Shown one piece after another: positions 20,845 to 32,627 of a stretch of 64,000 nt of DNA (position 1 is the first letter of the stretch; the number at the start of each line of letters is the position of its first letter). This DNA comes from Amycolatopsis umgeniensis (GTDB taxonomy: Bacteria; Actinomycetota; Actinomycetes; Mycobacteriales; Pseudonocardiaceae): assembly GCF_014205155.1 (NCBI RefSeq), contig NZ_JACHMX010000001.1, positions 7,626,001 through 7,690,000 of the forward strand, written 5' to 3'. A model generated the notes under the pieces. That model worked only from the letters and a program-made list of their open reading frames with translations, was not told the origin of the DNA and ran no database searches. Made by a program: the position numbers and the translations under genes.

Positions 20845-20845
<1 letters not shown>
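19712..20845 (+). CDS. carA: Carbamoyl phosphate synthase small subunit
   Basis: This 377-residue subunit hydrolyses glutamine and channels ammonia to CarB. The class I amidotransferase domain in the C-terminal half has the catalytic cysteine in FGICFGNQ and the histidine of QYHPEA. The N-terminal half carries [17 protein letters not shown] lies 8 nt before the ATG, which overlaps the preceding stop as TGATG. The stop overlaps carB as TAATG. One copy of the TCCACWGTGGA motif lies in this gene. Confidence 0.97.
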
Positions 20846-24155
<3,310 letters not shown>

Positions 24156-24159
<4 letters not shown>

Positions 24160-24995
24160 GCGAGCGGTTCGGGGCGAGGCTGGCGCGGGCGGTCGCGGAA
24201 AAGGGACCGCTCTGCGCCGGGATCGACCCCCATCCCGGGTTGCTCCAGGCGTGGGGTCTTCCGGCGGACGCGGGCGGTTTGGAGAAGTTCGCCCTCACGG
24301 CCGCTGAGACGATCGCGCCCGAGGTCGCGGTGATCAAGCCCCAGTCGGCCTTTTTCGAGGCCTATGGGCCTCCTGGGGTCGCCGTGCTGGCCAAGACGAT
24401 GAAGGTGTGCCGGGAAGCGGGCGCGCTCGTCCTGCTGGACGTCAAACGCGGCGACATCGGCTCCACGATGGCGGCGTACACGGCGGCTTTCCTGCCCGCG
24501 GGGGCGGAACTCGAGGCCGACGCCATAACGGTCTCCCCATACCTCGGGTTCGGCTCGCTCGACTTCGCCGTCGAGGTTGCGCAGACGCAAGGCAAGGGCC
24601 TGTTCGTCCTCGCGCGCACTTCCAACCCGGAGGCGCAGGGACTGCAGAACGCCTTGCTGCCCAACGGAAAGACCGTCGCGCAGGACATCGTCGACACGGC
24701 GGGCGGCTTCAATGCCGATCAAAGCCCTCTGGGTGACATCGGTGTCGTCGTCGGCGCCACCATCGCGCCGGGAGAGCTCGACCTGAGCAAGCTGAACGGT
24801 CCCGTCCTGGCACCGGGTTTCGGGGCACAGGGGGCCACTCCGGCCGATCTACGGGTACTTTTCGGCCCCGGACTGCCGGGTGTGCTCCCCGCGTCGTCCC
24901 GCGACGTCCTCAAGCACGGACCGGACCGCGAGGCGCTGCGTGCGGCCGTTCGGAGGACACGGGATTCCCTCGGTCCCCTGGAAAAAGGCCAATAG
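24156..24995 (+). CDS. pyrF: Orotidine 5'-phosphate decarboxylase (type 2)
   Basis: This 279-residue enzyme performs the last step to UMP. It belongs to the longer type 2 class usual in actinobacteria: the catalytic segment [12 protein letters not shown] has the Asp-Lys-Asp array, and VGATIAPGE and [12 protein letters not shown] form the phosphate-binding end. The ATG overlaps the carB stop by 4 bp. It ends the pyr operon; pyrD and pyrE are not here. The region after it contains the promoter of mihF. Confidence 0.95.
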
Positions 24996-25032
24996 CAGGC
25001 CCGGGAATCCGTCATGACCAGCCACCCCCGCA

Positions 25033-25076
25033 TTGTGGGCCGAGGTAACGGGTGGGTACCGTCGCCACACCCACCC
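25033..25076 (+). promoter_or_regulatory. Candidate mihF promoter with GC hairpin
   Basis: TTGTGG and TACCGT are spaced by 18 nt and would start transcription about 35 nt before the mihF gene. GGGTGGGT and ACCCACCC can pair across the -10 region and early leader. Confidence 0.4.
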
Positions 25077-25102
25077 AGATTTGAGAACTACCGGAGGAAA
25101 AC

Positions 25103-25420
25103 GTGGCACTTCCCCAGCTGACAGAGGAACAGCGCGCTGCGGCGCTGGAGAAGGCCGCCGCCGCCCGCCGCATCCGTGCTGAGCTGAAGGAGCGGCTGAA
25201 GCGGGGCGGTACCACTCTGGTCGACGTGTTGAAGCAGGCCGAGGAGAACGAAGTCCTCGGCAAGATGAAGGTCTCGGCTCTGCTCGAGGCTCTTCCGGGC
25301 GTCGGCAAGGTCCGTGCCCAGCAGACCATGGAACGACTGGAGATCGCACCCAGCCGTCGTCTTCGCGGCCTCGGCGACCGGCAGCGCAAGGCGCTGCTGG
25401 CCGAATTCAGCGGCGAGTGA
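25103..25420 (+). CDS. mihF: Actinobacterial integration host factor (mIHF)
   Basis: This 105-residue nucleoid-associated protein is essential in mycobacteria and acts in chromosome organisation. It has an N-terminal helix-rich arm (TEEQRAAALEKAAAARRIRA) and an HhH-like DNA-binding segment (LLEALPGVGKVRAQQTMERL). The GTG start has a GGAGG site 6 nt upstream. It is unrelated in sequence to enteric IHF. The gene overlaps gmk as GTGA and begins the mihF-gmk-rpoZ-coaBC operon, the same order as in mycobacteria. Confidence 0.96.
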   Translation: MALPQLTEEQRAAALEKAAAARRIRAELKERLKRGGTTLVDVLKQAEENEVLGKMKVSALLEALPGVGKVRAQQTMERLEIAPSRRLRGLGDRQRKALLAEFSGE

Positions 25421-26073
25421 GCGGCACCGGTCAGGACCACCCGGTGATCCCGGGCGCTGACCGCGGCGGTGAGCCGGTGGCGGGAGTTTCATCCCGGCAC
25501 CGGCTCACGGTCGTATCAGGGCCTTCGGGGGTCGGGAAGTCGAGCGTGGCGGGGGAGCTGCGCAAGCTGGATCCGGAGATCTATTTCAGTGTCTCGGTGA
25601 CCACCAGGAAGCCGAGGCCGGGTGAGGTGGACGGCGAGCACTACCACTTCATCGACCGCGCCGAATTCGACCGCATGGTCGCCGGCGGCGAACTGCTCGA
25701 ACACGCCGAGTTCACCGGTAACTGCTACGGCACCCCGCGCGAGCCCGTCGAGCGGGCTCTGGCCGCCGGGCGCAACGCAATCCTGGAGATCGAACTCCAG
25801 GGCGCGCGGCAGGTCCGCAAGGCGATGCCGGAGGCGCGGCTGGTGATGCTGATGCCGCCGTCGTGGGAAGAGCTGGTCGGCAGGCTGACCGGCCGCGGCA
25901 CCGAGAACGAGGCCGCGGTGAAGGCCAGACTGGCCGAGGCCGAGCGCGAACTCGCCGCCGCCGGGGAGTTCGACGAGCGCGTCGTCAACGCCGACGTGCG
26001 AGACGCCGCCGAGCAGTTGCTAAACTTGATAACCGGCGACCCATCGACCGAAGATTCGGAGCACCACGAGTGA
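25417..26073 (+). CDS. gmk: Guanylate kinase
   Basis: This 218-residue enzyme phosphorylates GMP to GDP. The P-loop is [10 protein letters not shown] near residue 34; [16 protein letters not shown] and YHFI form the GMP-binding region. The first 25 residues are an extra poorly conserved extension, so translation could also start at the GTG just before SSRHRLTVV. The first GTG overlaps the mihF stop and was kept. The stop overlaps the rpoZ GTG. Confidence 0.95.
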   Translation: MSGTGQDHPVIPGADRGGEPVAGVSSRHRLTVVSGPSGVGKSSVAGELRKLDPEIYFSVSVTTRKPRPGEVDGEHYHFIDRAEFDRMVAGGELLEHAEFTGNCYGTPREPVERALAAGRNAILEIELQGARQVRKAMPEARLVMLMPPSWEELVGRLTGRGTENEAAVKARLAEAERELAAAGEFDERVVNADVRDAAEQLLNLITGDPSTEDSEHHE

Positions 26074-26339
26074 CGACCCAGGCCACGCTGCACGAAGAGC
26101 TCGAAGGCATCACCAACCCGCCCATCGACGACCTCCTCGAGAAGGTCAGCTCGAAGTACGCGCTGGTGATCTACTCGGCCAAGCGCGCTCGCCAGATCAA
26201 CGACTACTACGCCCAGCTGGGCGAGGGCCTGCTGGAGTACGTCGGCCCGCTGGTCGAGCCGGGCCCGCGCGAGAAGCCGCTGTCCATCGCGCTGCGCGAG
26301 ATCCACGGCGGTCTGCTCGAGCACACCGAGGGTGAATAA
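26070..26339 (+). CDS. rpoZ: RNA polymerase omega subunit
   Basis: This 89-residue subunit helps assemble the RNA polymerase core by holding the beta-prime C-terminus. Typical omega features are [28 protein letters not shown] and the C-terminal [10 protein letters not shown]. The GTG start overlaps the gmk stop by 4 bp and its stop overlaps the coaBC start by 8 bp. Gmk and omega are linked in ppGpp biology in other bacteria; here only gene order shows the link. Confidence 0.96.
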   Translation: MTTQATLHEELEGITNPPIDDLLEKVSSKYALVIYSAKRARQINDYYAQLGEGLLEYVGPLVEPGPREKPLSIALREIHGGLLEHTEGE

Positions 26340-27552
26340 ACCCAAAGTCGTTCTAGGCGTAGGCGGCGGGATCGCCGCTTACAAGGCCTGTGAGGTCCTG
26401 CGCGGACTGACCGAATCCGGTCACGACGTCCGCGTGGTCCCCACCGAAGCCGCGCTGAATTTCGTCGGCGCGGCCACCTTCGAGGCACTGTCCGGGAACC
26501 CGGTGCACACCGGCGTGTTCACCGAAGTGCCCGACGTCCAGCACGTCCGCGTCGGCAAGGAAGCCGATCTGGTGATCGTCGTGCCCGCCACGGCGAACCT
26601 GCTCGCCAAGGCCGCGCACGGCATCGCGGACGACCTGCTGACGAACACCCTGCTCACCGCCCGGTGCCCGGTCGCCTTCTTCCCGGCGATGCACACCGAG
26701 ATGTGGGAGCACCCGGCCACCCGTGACAACGTGGCGCTGCTGCGCTCGCGCGGTCTGGTCGTCGCCGAACCCGCCGCCGGGCGGCTCACCGGCAAGGACA
26801 CCGGCAAGGGACGGCTCGCCGACCCGGCCGAGATCGTCGACCTCGCCCGGCTCCTGCTCGCCGTGCCGAACGCCCTCCCGCGCGACCTCGAAGGCGTGCG
26901 CGTGGCGATTTCGGCCGGTGGCACCCGTGAGCCGCTGGACCCGGTCCGCTACCTGGGCAATCGTTCGTCGGGCAAGCAGGGCTACGCGCTGGCCCGCGTC
27001 GCCGCCCAGCGCGGCGCCGAGGTCACCCTGGTCACCGCGCACACCATCGCGCTGCCGGATCCGGCGGGCGCGAAGGTCGTCCACGTGTCCACCGCCGAGG
27101 AACTGCGCCAGGCGATGCACGCCGAGGCCGCGTCCGCCGACGTCGTCGTGATGGCCGCCGCCGTCGCCGACTTCCGGCCGTCGAACCGGGCCGAGCACAA
27201 GATCAAGAAGTCCGACGACACACCGGATCCGGTCGTCGAACTGGCTCGTAACGCGGACATCCTCGCCGAACTGGTGCGGAACCGGAGCGAGGGCCGGCTC
27301 GTCGTGGGATTCGCCGCGGAAACCGGCGACGACAAGGGCGGCGTCCTCGACCACGCCCGGGTCAAACTGAAGCGCAAGGGCGCGGACCTGCTGGTGGTGA
27401 ACGCCGTCGGCGAGGGAAAGGCGTTCGGGACCGAGGACAATTCGGGCTGGCTGCTCGGGGCGGACGGGACCGAGATCCCGATCCCGCTCGGCGCCAAGGC
27501 CGAACTGGCGTCCACATTGTGGGATGCTGTTGTGACCTTGATGAAGCGTTAA
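26332..27552 (+). CDS. coaBC: Bifunctional phosphopantothenoylcysteine decarboxylase/synthase
   Basis: This 406-residue protein performs two steps of coenzyme A synthesis. The N-terminal flavin-dependent decarboxylase half (CoaC, about 1-185) starts [14 protein letters not shown] and includes [17 protein letters not shown] and PAMHTEMW. The C-terminal CTP-dependent ligase half (CoaB, about 190-400) has [18 protein letters not shown] and the AAVADFRP segment. The GTG start overlaps rpoZ. Metabolically it is unrelated to its operon partners but gene order matches mycobacteria. Confidence 0.96.
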   Translation: MNKPKVVLGVGGGIAAYKACEVLRGLTESGHDVRVVPTEAALNFVGAATFEALSGNPVHTGVFTEVPDVQHVRVGKEADLVIVVPATANLLAKAAHGIADDLLTNTLLTARCPVAFFPAMHTEMWEHPATRDNVALLRSRGLVVAEPAAGRLTGKDTGKGRLADPAEIVDLARLLLAVPNALPRDLEGVRVAISAGGTREPLDPVRYLGNRSSGKQGYALARVAAQRGAEVTLVTAHTIALPDPAGAKVVHVSTAEELRQAMHAEAASADVVVMAAAVADFRPSNRAEHKIKKSDDTPDPVVELARNADILAELVRNRSEGRLVVGFAAETGDDKGGVLDHARVKLKRKGADLLVVNAVGEGKAFGTEDNSGWLLGADGTEIPIPLGAKAELASTLWDAVVTLMKR

Positions 27553-27574
27553 CCGGCCTCCGAACGATAGTCAG

Positions 27575-27580
27575 TACGCT
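27575..27580 (+). promoter_or_regulatory. Candidate -10 hexamer of metK
   Basis: TACGCT lies 54 bp before the chosen metK start, giving a short leader. The leader shows none of the conserved SAM riboswitch elements. Confidence 0.35.
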
Positions 27581-27634
27581 TACAGCAACTGAGGGGTGCC
27601 TAACTTTCTGGGCATCAGACGTCTAGGTGAGGAA

Positions 27635-28849
27635 GTGACGGCCACCGTGACCGCGTCCACAAGCAGACTGTTCACATCTGAATCGGTGACTGAGGGTCAT
27701 CCCGACAAGATCTGCGACGCCATCAGCGATTCGATCTTGGACGGCTTGCTGGCCAAGGACCCGCGAAGCCGGGTCGCGGTCGAAACCCTCATCACCACCG
27801 GGCAGGTGCACGTCGCCGGTGAGGTGACCACCGAGGCCTACGCGGACATCCCGACCATCGTCCGCGACGTGATCCTGAAGATCGGCTACGACTCTTCGGC
27901 CAAGGGCTTCGACGGCAACTCCTGCGGCGTCAACGTCGCGATCGGCTCCCAGTCGCCCGACATCGCGCAGGGCGTCGACACCGCGTACGAGTCCCGCGTC
28001 GAGTCCGACGAGGACGAGATCAACCGTCAGGGCGCCGGCGACCAGGGCCTGATGTTCGGCTACGCCTGCTCGGACACCCCCGAGCTGATGCCGCTGCCGA
28101 TCGCGCTGGCGCACCGGCTCTCGCAGCGGCTGACCAGGGTCCGCAAGGACGGCGTGCTGCCGTACCTGCGCCCGGACGGCAAGACCCAGGTCACCATCGA
28201 GTACGCGGGCGACCAGCCCGTGCGGCTCGACACGGTGGTCGTGTCCACCCAGCACGCGGACGGTATCGACCTGGAGCAGATGCTCGGCGTCGACGTCCGC
28301 GAGCACGTGGTCGCCCCGGAGATCGCCGAACTCGGCCTCGACACCTCCAACGTGCGGCTGCTGGTCAACCCGACCGGCCGGTTCGTCATCGGCGGCCCGA
28401 TGGGTGACGCGGGCCTGACCGGCCGCAAGATCATCGTCGACACCTACGGCGGCATGGCCCGTCACGGTGGCGGCGCGTTCTCGGGCAAGGACCCCTCCAA
28501 GGTGGACCGCTCGGCCGCGTACGCGATGCGCTGGGTGGCGAAGAACGTCATCGCCGCCGGTCTCGCCACCCGGGCCGAGGTCCAGGTCGCGTACGCGATC
28601 GGCAAGGCGGCCCCGGTGGGCCTCTTCGTCGAGACCTTCGGCACCGAGACGGTCGACCCGTCGAAGATCCAGGCCGCCATCACCCAGGTCTTCGACCTGC
28701 GTCCGGCCGCGATCATCCGCGACCTCGACCTGCTTCGCCCGATCTACGCGCCGACGGCCGCGTACGGCCACTTCGGCCGTCCCGAGCTGAATCTCCCGTG
28801 GGAGAGCACGGCGCGGGCCGCGGACCTGAAGTCGGCCGCGGGCGCCTGA
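27635..28849 (+). CDS. metK: S-adenosylmethionine synthetase
   Basis: This enzyme forms SAM from methionine and ATP. About 404 residues are predicted; the signature motifs are [12 protein letters not shown] near the N-terminus, [12 protein letters not shown] and [19 protein letters not shown]. Two GTG starts twelve bases apart are possible; the first was chosen, and the second (giving MTASTSRLF) has better spacing to the GAGGAAG sequence. The gene is followed by a family-A palindrome that separates it from priA. Confidence 0.95.
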   Translation: MTATVTASTSRLFTSESVTEGHPDKICDAISDSILDGLLAKDPRSRVAVETLITTGQVHVAGEVTTEAYADIPTIVRDVILKIGYDSSAKGFDGNSCGVNVAIGSQSPDIAQGVDTAYESRVESDEDEINRQGAGDQGLMFGYACSDTPELMPLPIALAHRLSQRLTRVRKDGVLPYLRPDGKTQVTIEYAGDQPVRLDTVVVSTQHADGIDLEQMLGVDVREHVVAPEIAELGLDTSNVRLLVNPTGRFVIGGPMGDAGLTGRKIIVDTYGGMARHGGGAFSGKDPSKVDRSAAYAMRWVAKNVIAAGLATRAEVQVAYAIGKAAPVGLFVETFGTETVDPSKIQAAITQVFDLRPAAIIRDLDLLRPIYAPTAAYGHFGRPELNLPWESTARAADLKSAAGA

Positions 28850-28861
28850 TCGCTTCGGTCC

Positions 28862-28908
28862 GTGAAGGCCTCCTTGCCTACCTTGAGGGTAGGGAAGGAG
28901 GCCTTCAC
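28862..28908. repeat. Family-A intergenic palindrome, copy 3
   Basis: Two 21-nt arms pair at 20 of 21 positions around a TTGAG loop. It lies 12 bp after the metK stop, between metK and priA. Confidence 0.88.
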
Positions 28909-28982
28909 TACGTCGCGGGCTGATGTGGCGCCCGGGCCACGCGGTACGGACAGTGACACGGGAGTCTGGTAGAGATCACCGG

Positions 28983-31076
28983 GTGAGCAGCAGTCCCGAA
29001 CCGACCCCGCTGTGGGAGCTTCCGGAGCCTCCGAAGGCCGAGACGGCGCGGAAGGCCAAACCGTCCCGCGCGAAAACCGCCAGCCGCCGCGGCGCGCAGA
29101 ACCCCGCGCCCGAGAACCCGGTCGCGCGCATCGTCGTGGACATCCCGCTCACGCATCTCGACCGGACCTTCGACTACCGGATCCCCGAGAAGCTGCACGA
29201 AACCGCCGTGCCCGGCTGCCGGGTGCGCGTCCGGTTCGCGGGACAGCTCGTCGACGGGTATCTCGTCGAGCGCGCCGACACGACGGAGTTCACCGGGAAA
29301 CTCGCGTACATCGACAGGGTGACGTCCAGCGAGGCCGTCCTGCCCCCCGCGCTGCACACGCTCTGCCGGTCGGTCGCGGACCGGTACGGCGGCACGCTGA
29401 GCGACGTCCTGCGGCTCGCGATCCCGTCCCGGCACGCGAAGGTCGAGGGCGAGCCGCCCGCCGAGCCCGCGCCCGCACCCCAGGCGCCCGAAACCGGCGC
29501 CTGGGAGAAGTATCAGAGCGGTCCGGCGTTCCTGGAGGCCGTCGCGGAACGGCGTCCGGCCAACGCCGTCTGGCAGGCCTTGCCGGGGGAGGACTGGCCA
29601 CGCCGTCTCGCCGAAGCGGCAGCCGTCGCGGCCGCCGCCGGACGTGGCGTCGTGATGGTCGTGCCCGACCACCGTGATCTCACGCGGCTGCACGACGCCT
29701 GCTCCCAGCTGATGGGCGCCGACTCCGTGGTCGCGCTGATCGCCGGGCTGGGCCCCGCCGAGCGCTACCGCCGCTGGCTCGCGGTGCTGCGCGGCGCGGT
29801 CCGCGTCGTCGTCGGCACGCGCGCGGCGATGTTCGCGCCGGTCGCCGATCCCGGCCTGTTCGTGGTGTGGGACGACGGCGACGACGTCCACCTCGACCAG
29901 CACGCGCCGTATCCGCACGTCCGCGACGTGCTGATGGACCGCGCGCACGCCGCGAAAGGGTCCATGCTCGTCGCCGGTTTCGCGCGTACCTCCGAAGCGC
30001 AGTTCCTCGTGGAATCGGGCTGGGCGCAGCCTCTCGTGGCCGCCCGTCCCGAACTGAGGGCCGCCGCGCCGCGGGTCACACCGGTCGGTGAGGACTTCGA
30101 CGTCGCCCGGGACGAAGCGGCGAAGGCGGCACGGCTCCCGTCGGTCGCCTTCGAGGCGGCGCGGCAGTCGTTGGCGGGCGGATTCCCTGTCCTGGTGCAG
30201 GTTCCGCGTCGCGGGTACGTTCCGGGACTCGCCTGCGGCAACTGCCGGACTTCGGCGCACTGCCGTCGCTGCGCGGGTCCGCTTTCCTTGCCAGGCGGGC
30301 TGATCGACGGCTCACCGAGGCCGCCCGCCTGCCGGTGGTGCGGTGTCCCCGAGACGAACTTCCATTGCGCCGCTTGCGGTTCCGTGCGGTTGCGGGCTGT
30401 CGTCGTCGGCTCGAAGCGGACCGCGGAGGAATTGGGCCGCGCGTTCTCCGGATTCCCGGTGCGGACCTCGGGCGCGACGGAGGTTTTGGCTTCGGTGCCC
30501 GGAAAACCGGCGCTGGTGGTGTGCACACCCGGGGCCGAGCCGATCGCGGAAGGCGGCTACGGCGCGGCGCTGCTGCTGGACGGCTGGGCGCTGCTGGGGC
30601 GGCAGGACCTGCGCGCGGGGGAGGAGACCCTGCGCCGGTGGATGGCGGCCGCGGCGCTGGTGCGGCCGGGGACCGAAGGCGGGCGCGTGTTCGTCGGCGC
30701 GGAAGCGGGTCTCTCGGTCGTGCAGGCGCTGGTGCGCTGGGATCCGGGCTGGCACGCGAGCCTGGAGCTGGCCGAGCGTCGCGAACTCGGCTTCCCGCCC
30801 GCGATGCGGATGGCGAGTATCGAAGGGACGCCGGACGCGGTCGCCGGGCTGCTCGACGACCTCGAGTTGCCGGAAAGCGGCGAGGTACTGGGCCCGGTGC
30901 CGCTCGGCGAGGTCGACGAGGACGGCAACGCCGAACGGGAGCGGGCCCTGGTGCGCGTCGCGCGTCCGGACGGGAAGGCGCTCGCCGCCGAGGTCCACGC
31001 CGCCGCCGGCCGCCGGGACGCGCGCAAGGCCTCCGAGCCCATCCGGATCCAGCTGGACCCACTTGAGCTCATCTGA
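28983..31076 (+). CDS. priA: PriA-like replication restart protein without helicase motifs
   Basis: This 697-residue protein is the actinobacterial PriA homologue. The N-terminal 3'-DNA-binding domain (about 48-115, VDIPLTHLDRTFDYRIPE) and the four paired-cysteine zinc motifs (about 418-500, CGNC, CRRC, CRWC, CAAC) are intact. The helicase region is degenerate: the Walker A position reads PGEDWPR instead of GxGKT, and the DEAH position reads WDDGDD, so ATP hydrolysis is not expected. It probably acts as a scaffold for loading the replicative helicase at stalled forks. The first 45 residues are a basic low-complexity extension. The GTG start has no ribosome site. Confidence 0.92.
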   Translation: MSSSPEPTPLWELPEPPKAETARKAKPSRAKTASRRGAQNPAPENPVARIVVDIPLTHLDRTFDYRIPEKLHETAVPGCRVRVRFAGQLVDGYLVERADTTEFTGKLAYIDRVTSSEAVLPPALHTLCRSVADRYGGTLSDVLRLAIPSRHAKVEGEPPAEPAPAPQAPETGAWEKYQSGPAFLEAVAERRPANAVWQALPGEDWPRRLAEAAAVAAAAGRGVVMVVPDHRDLTRLHDACSQLMGADSVVALIAGLGPAERYRRWLAVLRGAVRVVVGTRAAMFAPVADPGLFVVWDDGDDVHLDQHAPYPHVRDVLMDRAHAAKGSMLVAGFARTSEAQFLVESGWAQPLVAARPELRAAAPRVTPVGEDFDVARDEAAKAARLPSVAFEAARQSLAGGFPVLVQVPRRGYVPGLACGNCRTSAHCRRCAGPLSLPGGLIDGSPRPPACRWCGVPETNFHCAACGSVRLRAVVVGSKRTAEELGRAFSGFPVRTSGATEVLASVPGKPALVVCTPGAEPIAEGGYGAALLLDGWALLGRQDLRAGEETLRRWMAAAALVRPGTEGGRVFVGAEAGLSVVQALVRWDPGWHASLELAERRELGFPPAMRMASIEGTPDAVAGLLDDLELPESGEVLGPVPLGEVDEDGNAERERALVRVARPDGKALAAEVHAAAGRRDARKASEPIRIQLDPLELI

Positions 31077-31081
31077 CGCCC

Positions 31082-31145
31082 CGCGTTTCGTCCTCTAGTT
31101 GCGGTAGTTCGACGCTGAACTATCGCATCCAGAGGACTGAACGCG
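31082..31145. repeat. Family-C long palindrome, copy 1
   Basis: Two 29-nt arms pair around a GACGCT loop, with three mismatches and two G-T wobbles. The arms contain GTCCTCT and AGAGGAC. It fills the gap between two convergent genes. Confidence 0.82.
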
Positions 31146-31150
31146 TGGGG

Positions 31151-32530
31151 TCAGAGGGTCGTGCCGGGGGTCGCGAGGACGTCGTCGCGAGCCGAAGCGC
31201 CCGGAGCGGGCGTAGCGGGCTTCGAGGCGGAGCCGCCCAGGGCGGCGGTCAGCAGCGTGACGATCTGCGACGAGATCGCCGCTCGCCGCGCCTCGAAGTC
31301 GGCGTCGGTCAGCGCCGCCGGATCGGTGGGGGTGCCGAGCACGGGCGTGTGCAGATGCCCGCCCGCGATCCCGGTCAGGCCGAGCCCGGTCCGCAGCCGG
31401 TTGCTGCGGTACATGGACTCGTTGCTCAGGTAGTTGCCGCCGCCACCGGAAGCGGCGATCTCGCCGGGCTGCGGCGCGTCCGTCCGGCAGACGGCCGTTC
31501 CCGTCCCCGGCTTCGTGCTGTCGGGCCAGACACAGAACGCCTGGTTGTACAGCACCTGGTATGCCCCGGCGGGCGCGGCGAGCATCTTTTCGTACGGCAG
31601 CGTGGTTTCGATGAACTGGTCGGCAGGCTGGGGCCAGCCGGTCGCGGGCGGGACAGGGCCGCGGACGGGCTCGTCGAGGTTGTCCGGCGAACCACCGCGC
31701 CAGGCACCGGCCCACCGTTCGATGTCGAACCGGCCGGGACGGCCCTGGCTGATCGTCATGATCAGTTCCGGACGGCGGAAGCGGTCCTTGAACGCCTTGC
31801 CGTAAGCCGCCTCGACGATTCCGGCGTCGAAGTAGCTCCACACCACCGGGAAGGACACGGCCTGCACCTGCGCTGGCCCGTTCGGGGTCTGGATCACCTT
31901 GCCGTCCAGGTGCAGCGCGGCCGCGCCGGACGGGTTCGCGATGCGGACGCCCGCGCCGTTGAGGGTGAACGGGTCGAAGCCGCTCACCAGCACCCGGCGC
32001 AGCTTCGGGCCGAGGGGGAAGCGGGAATCGTCGAGGCCGCGGGCGCCGACGTCGAACGTCTTCAGCAGGCCCGCGCGGGCGGGGGCAGGCAGCGAGAAGC
32101 GCGGCGTCCACTGGCGCAGCGCCTTGCTCATCTGGAGGCGTGCCCAGTACAGCGGCCGGTCGTCGGCCTTGTCGATGCTGCCGAGATCGGGACGGCGGCC
32201 CTGCGCGCGGTCGACGGCGGTCCGCCAGAGCCCGTCACCGGCGGTTTCCGCGAGCTTCTCGGCGCGTGGACCGGTCTTCGTGGCGCAGAGGCGCGTCGTG
32301 AAGTCGGAAACGAGCTTGTCGAATCCGGCGAGCCGGACGAGTTCCGGGCCGACCGCCGGGCCACCGGAAGGCATGGTCGCGGTGAGCCGCTTCTCCTCGA
32401 CGGTGATCGCCGCCGAATCGTCGAAACAGCCACGCGCGCTTTCGGCTCGCGCGACGCCGGGGACCGCGAGCACGGGGAGAGCGATGAGCAGCGGGAGGAA
32501 CGCGCCCCATCGCTTGCCGGGAGTCTTCAT
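31151..32530 (-). CDS. Secreted pyroglutamyl-peptidase I-like (C15) protein lacking the catalytic Cys
   Basis: This 459-residue protein has an N-terminal signal peptide (MKTPGKRWGAFLPLLIAL, cleavage after ARA) and a C15-like domain from about residue 175. Recognisable are VLVSGFDPFTLNG, the glutamate in FDIERWA within the oxyanion region, and the histidine in GGHLHTP. The position of the catalytic cysteine reads NYLSNESMY, a serine, so standard cysteine peptidase activity is doubtful. Intracellular Pcp is about 215 residues, so this is a larger exported relative. It is divergent from gamma-glutamyltransferase, whose products it could process. The ATG chosen gives the best signal peptide; one six codons upstream is possible. 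Confidence 0.75.
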   Translation of the reverse strand: MKTPGKRWGAFLPLLIALPVLAVPGVARAESARGCFDDSAAITVEEKRLTATMPSGGPAVGPELVRLAGFDKLVSDFTTRLCATKTGPRAEKLAETAGDGLWRTAVDRAQGRRPDLGSIDKADDRPLYWARLQMSKALRQWTPRFSLPAPARAGLLKTFDVGARGLDDSRFPLGPKLRRVLVSGFDPFTLNGAGVRIANPSGAAALHLDGKVIQTPNGPAQVQAVSFPVVWSYFDAGIVEAAYGKAFKDRFRRPELIMTISQGRPGRFDIERWAGAWRGGSPDNLDEPVRGPVPPATGWPQPADQFIETTLPYEKMLAAPAGAYQVLYNQAFCVWPDSTKPGTGTAVCRTDAPQPGEIAASGGGGNYLSNESMYRSNRLRTGLGLTGIAGGHLHTPVLGTPTDPAALTDADFEARRAAISSQIVTLLTAALGGSASKPATPAPGASARDDVLATPGTTL

Positions 32531-32627
32531 GGACCGCATTCTGCTCATCCGGGCACGGCCGCACTACCGACGTTCGCAGGGCTGGACGGGTCTTGTCCGG
32601 GGTGGACAGGCGGGGCAGACTCGCGCC

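Noticed and set aside
27553..27634. SAM riboswitch upstream of metK
   Set aside because: The leader is only about 50 nt and lacks the conserved cores of SAM-I, SAM-II and SAM-IV classes.
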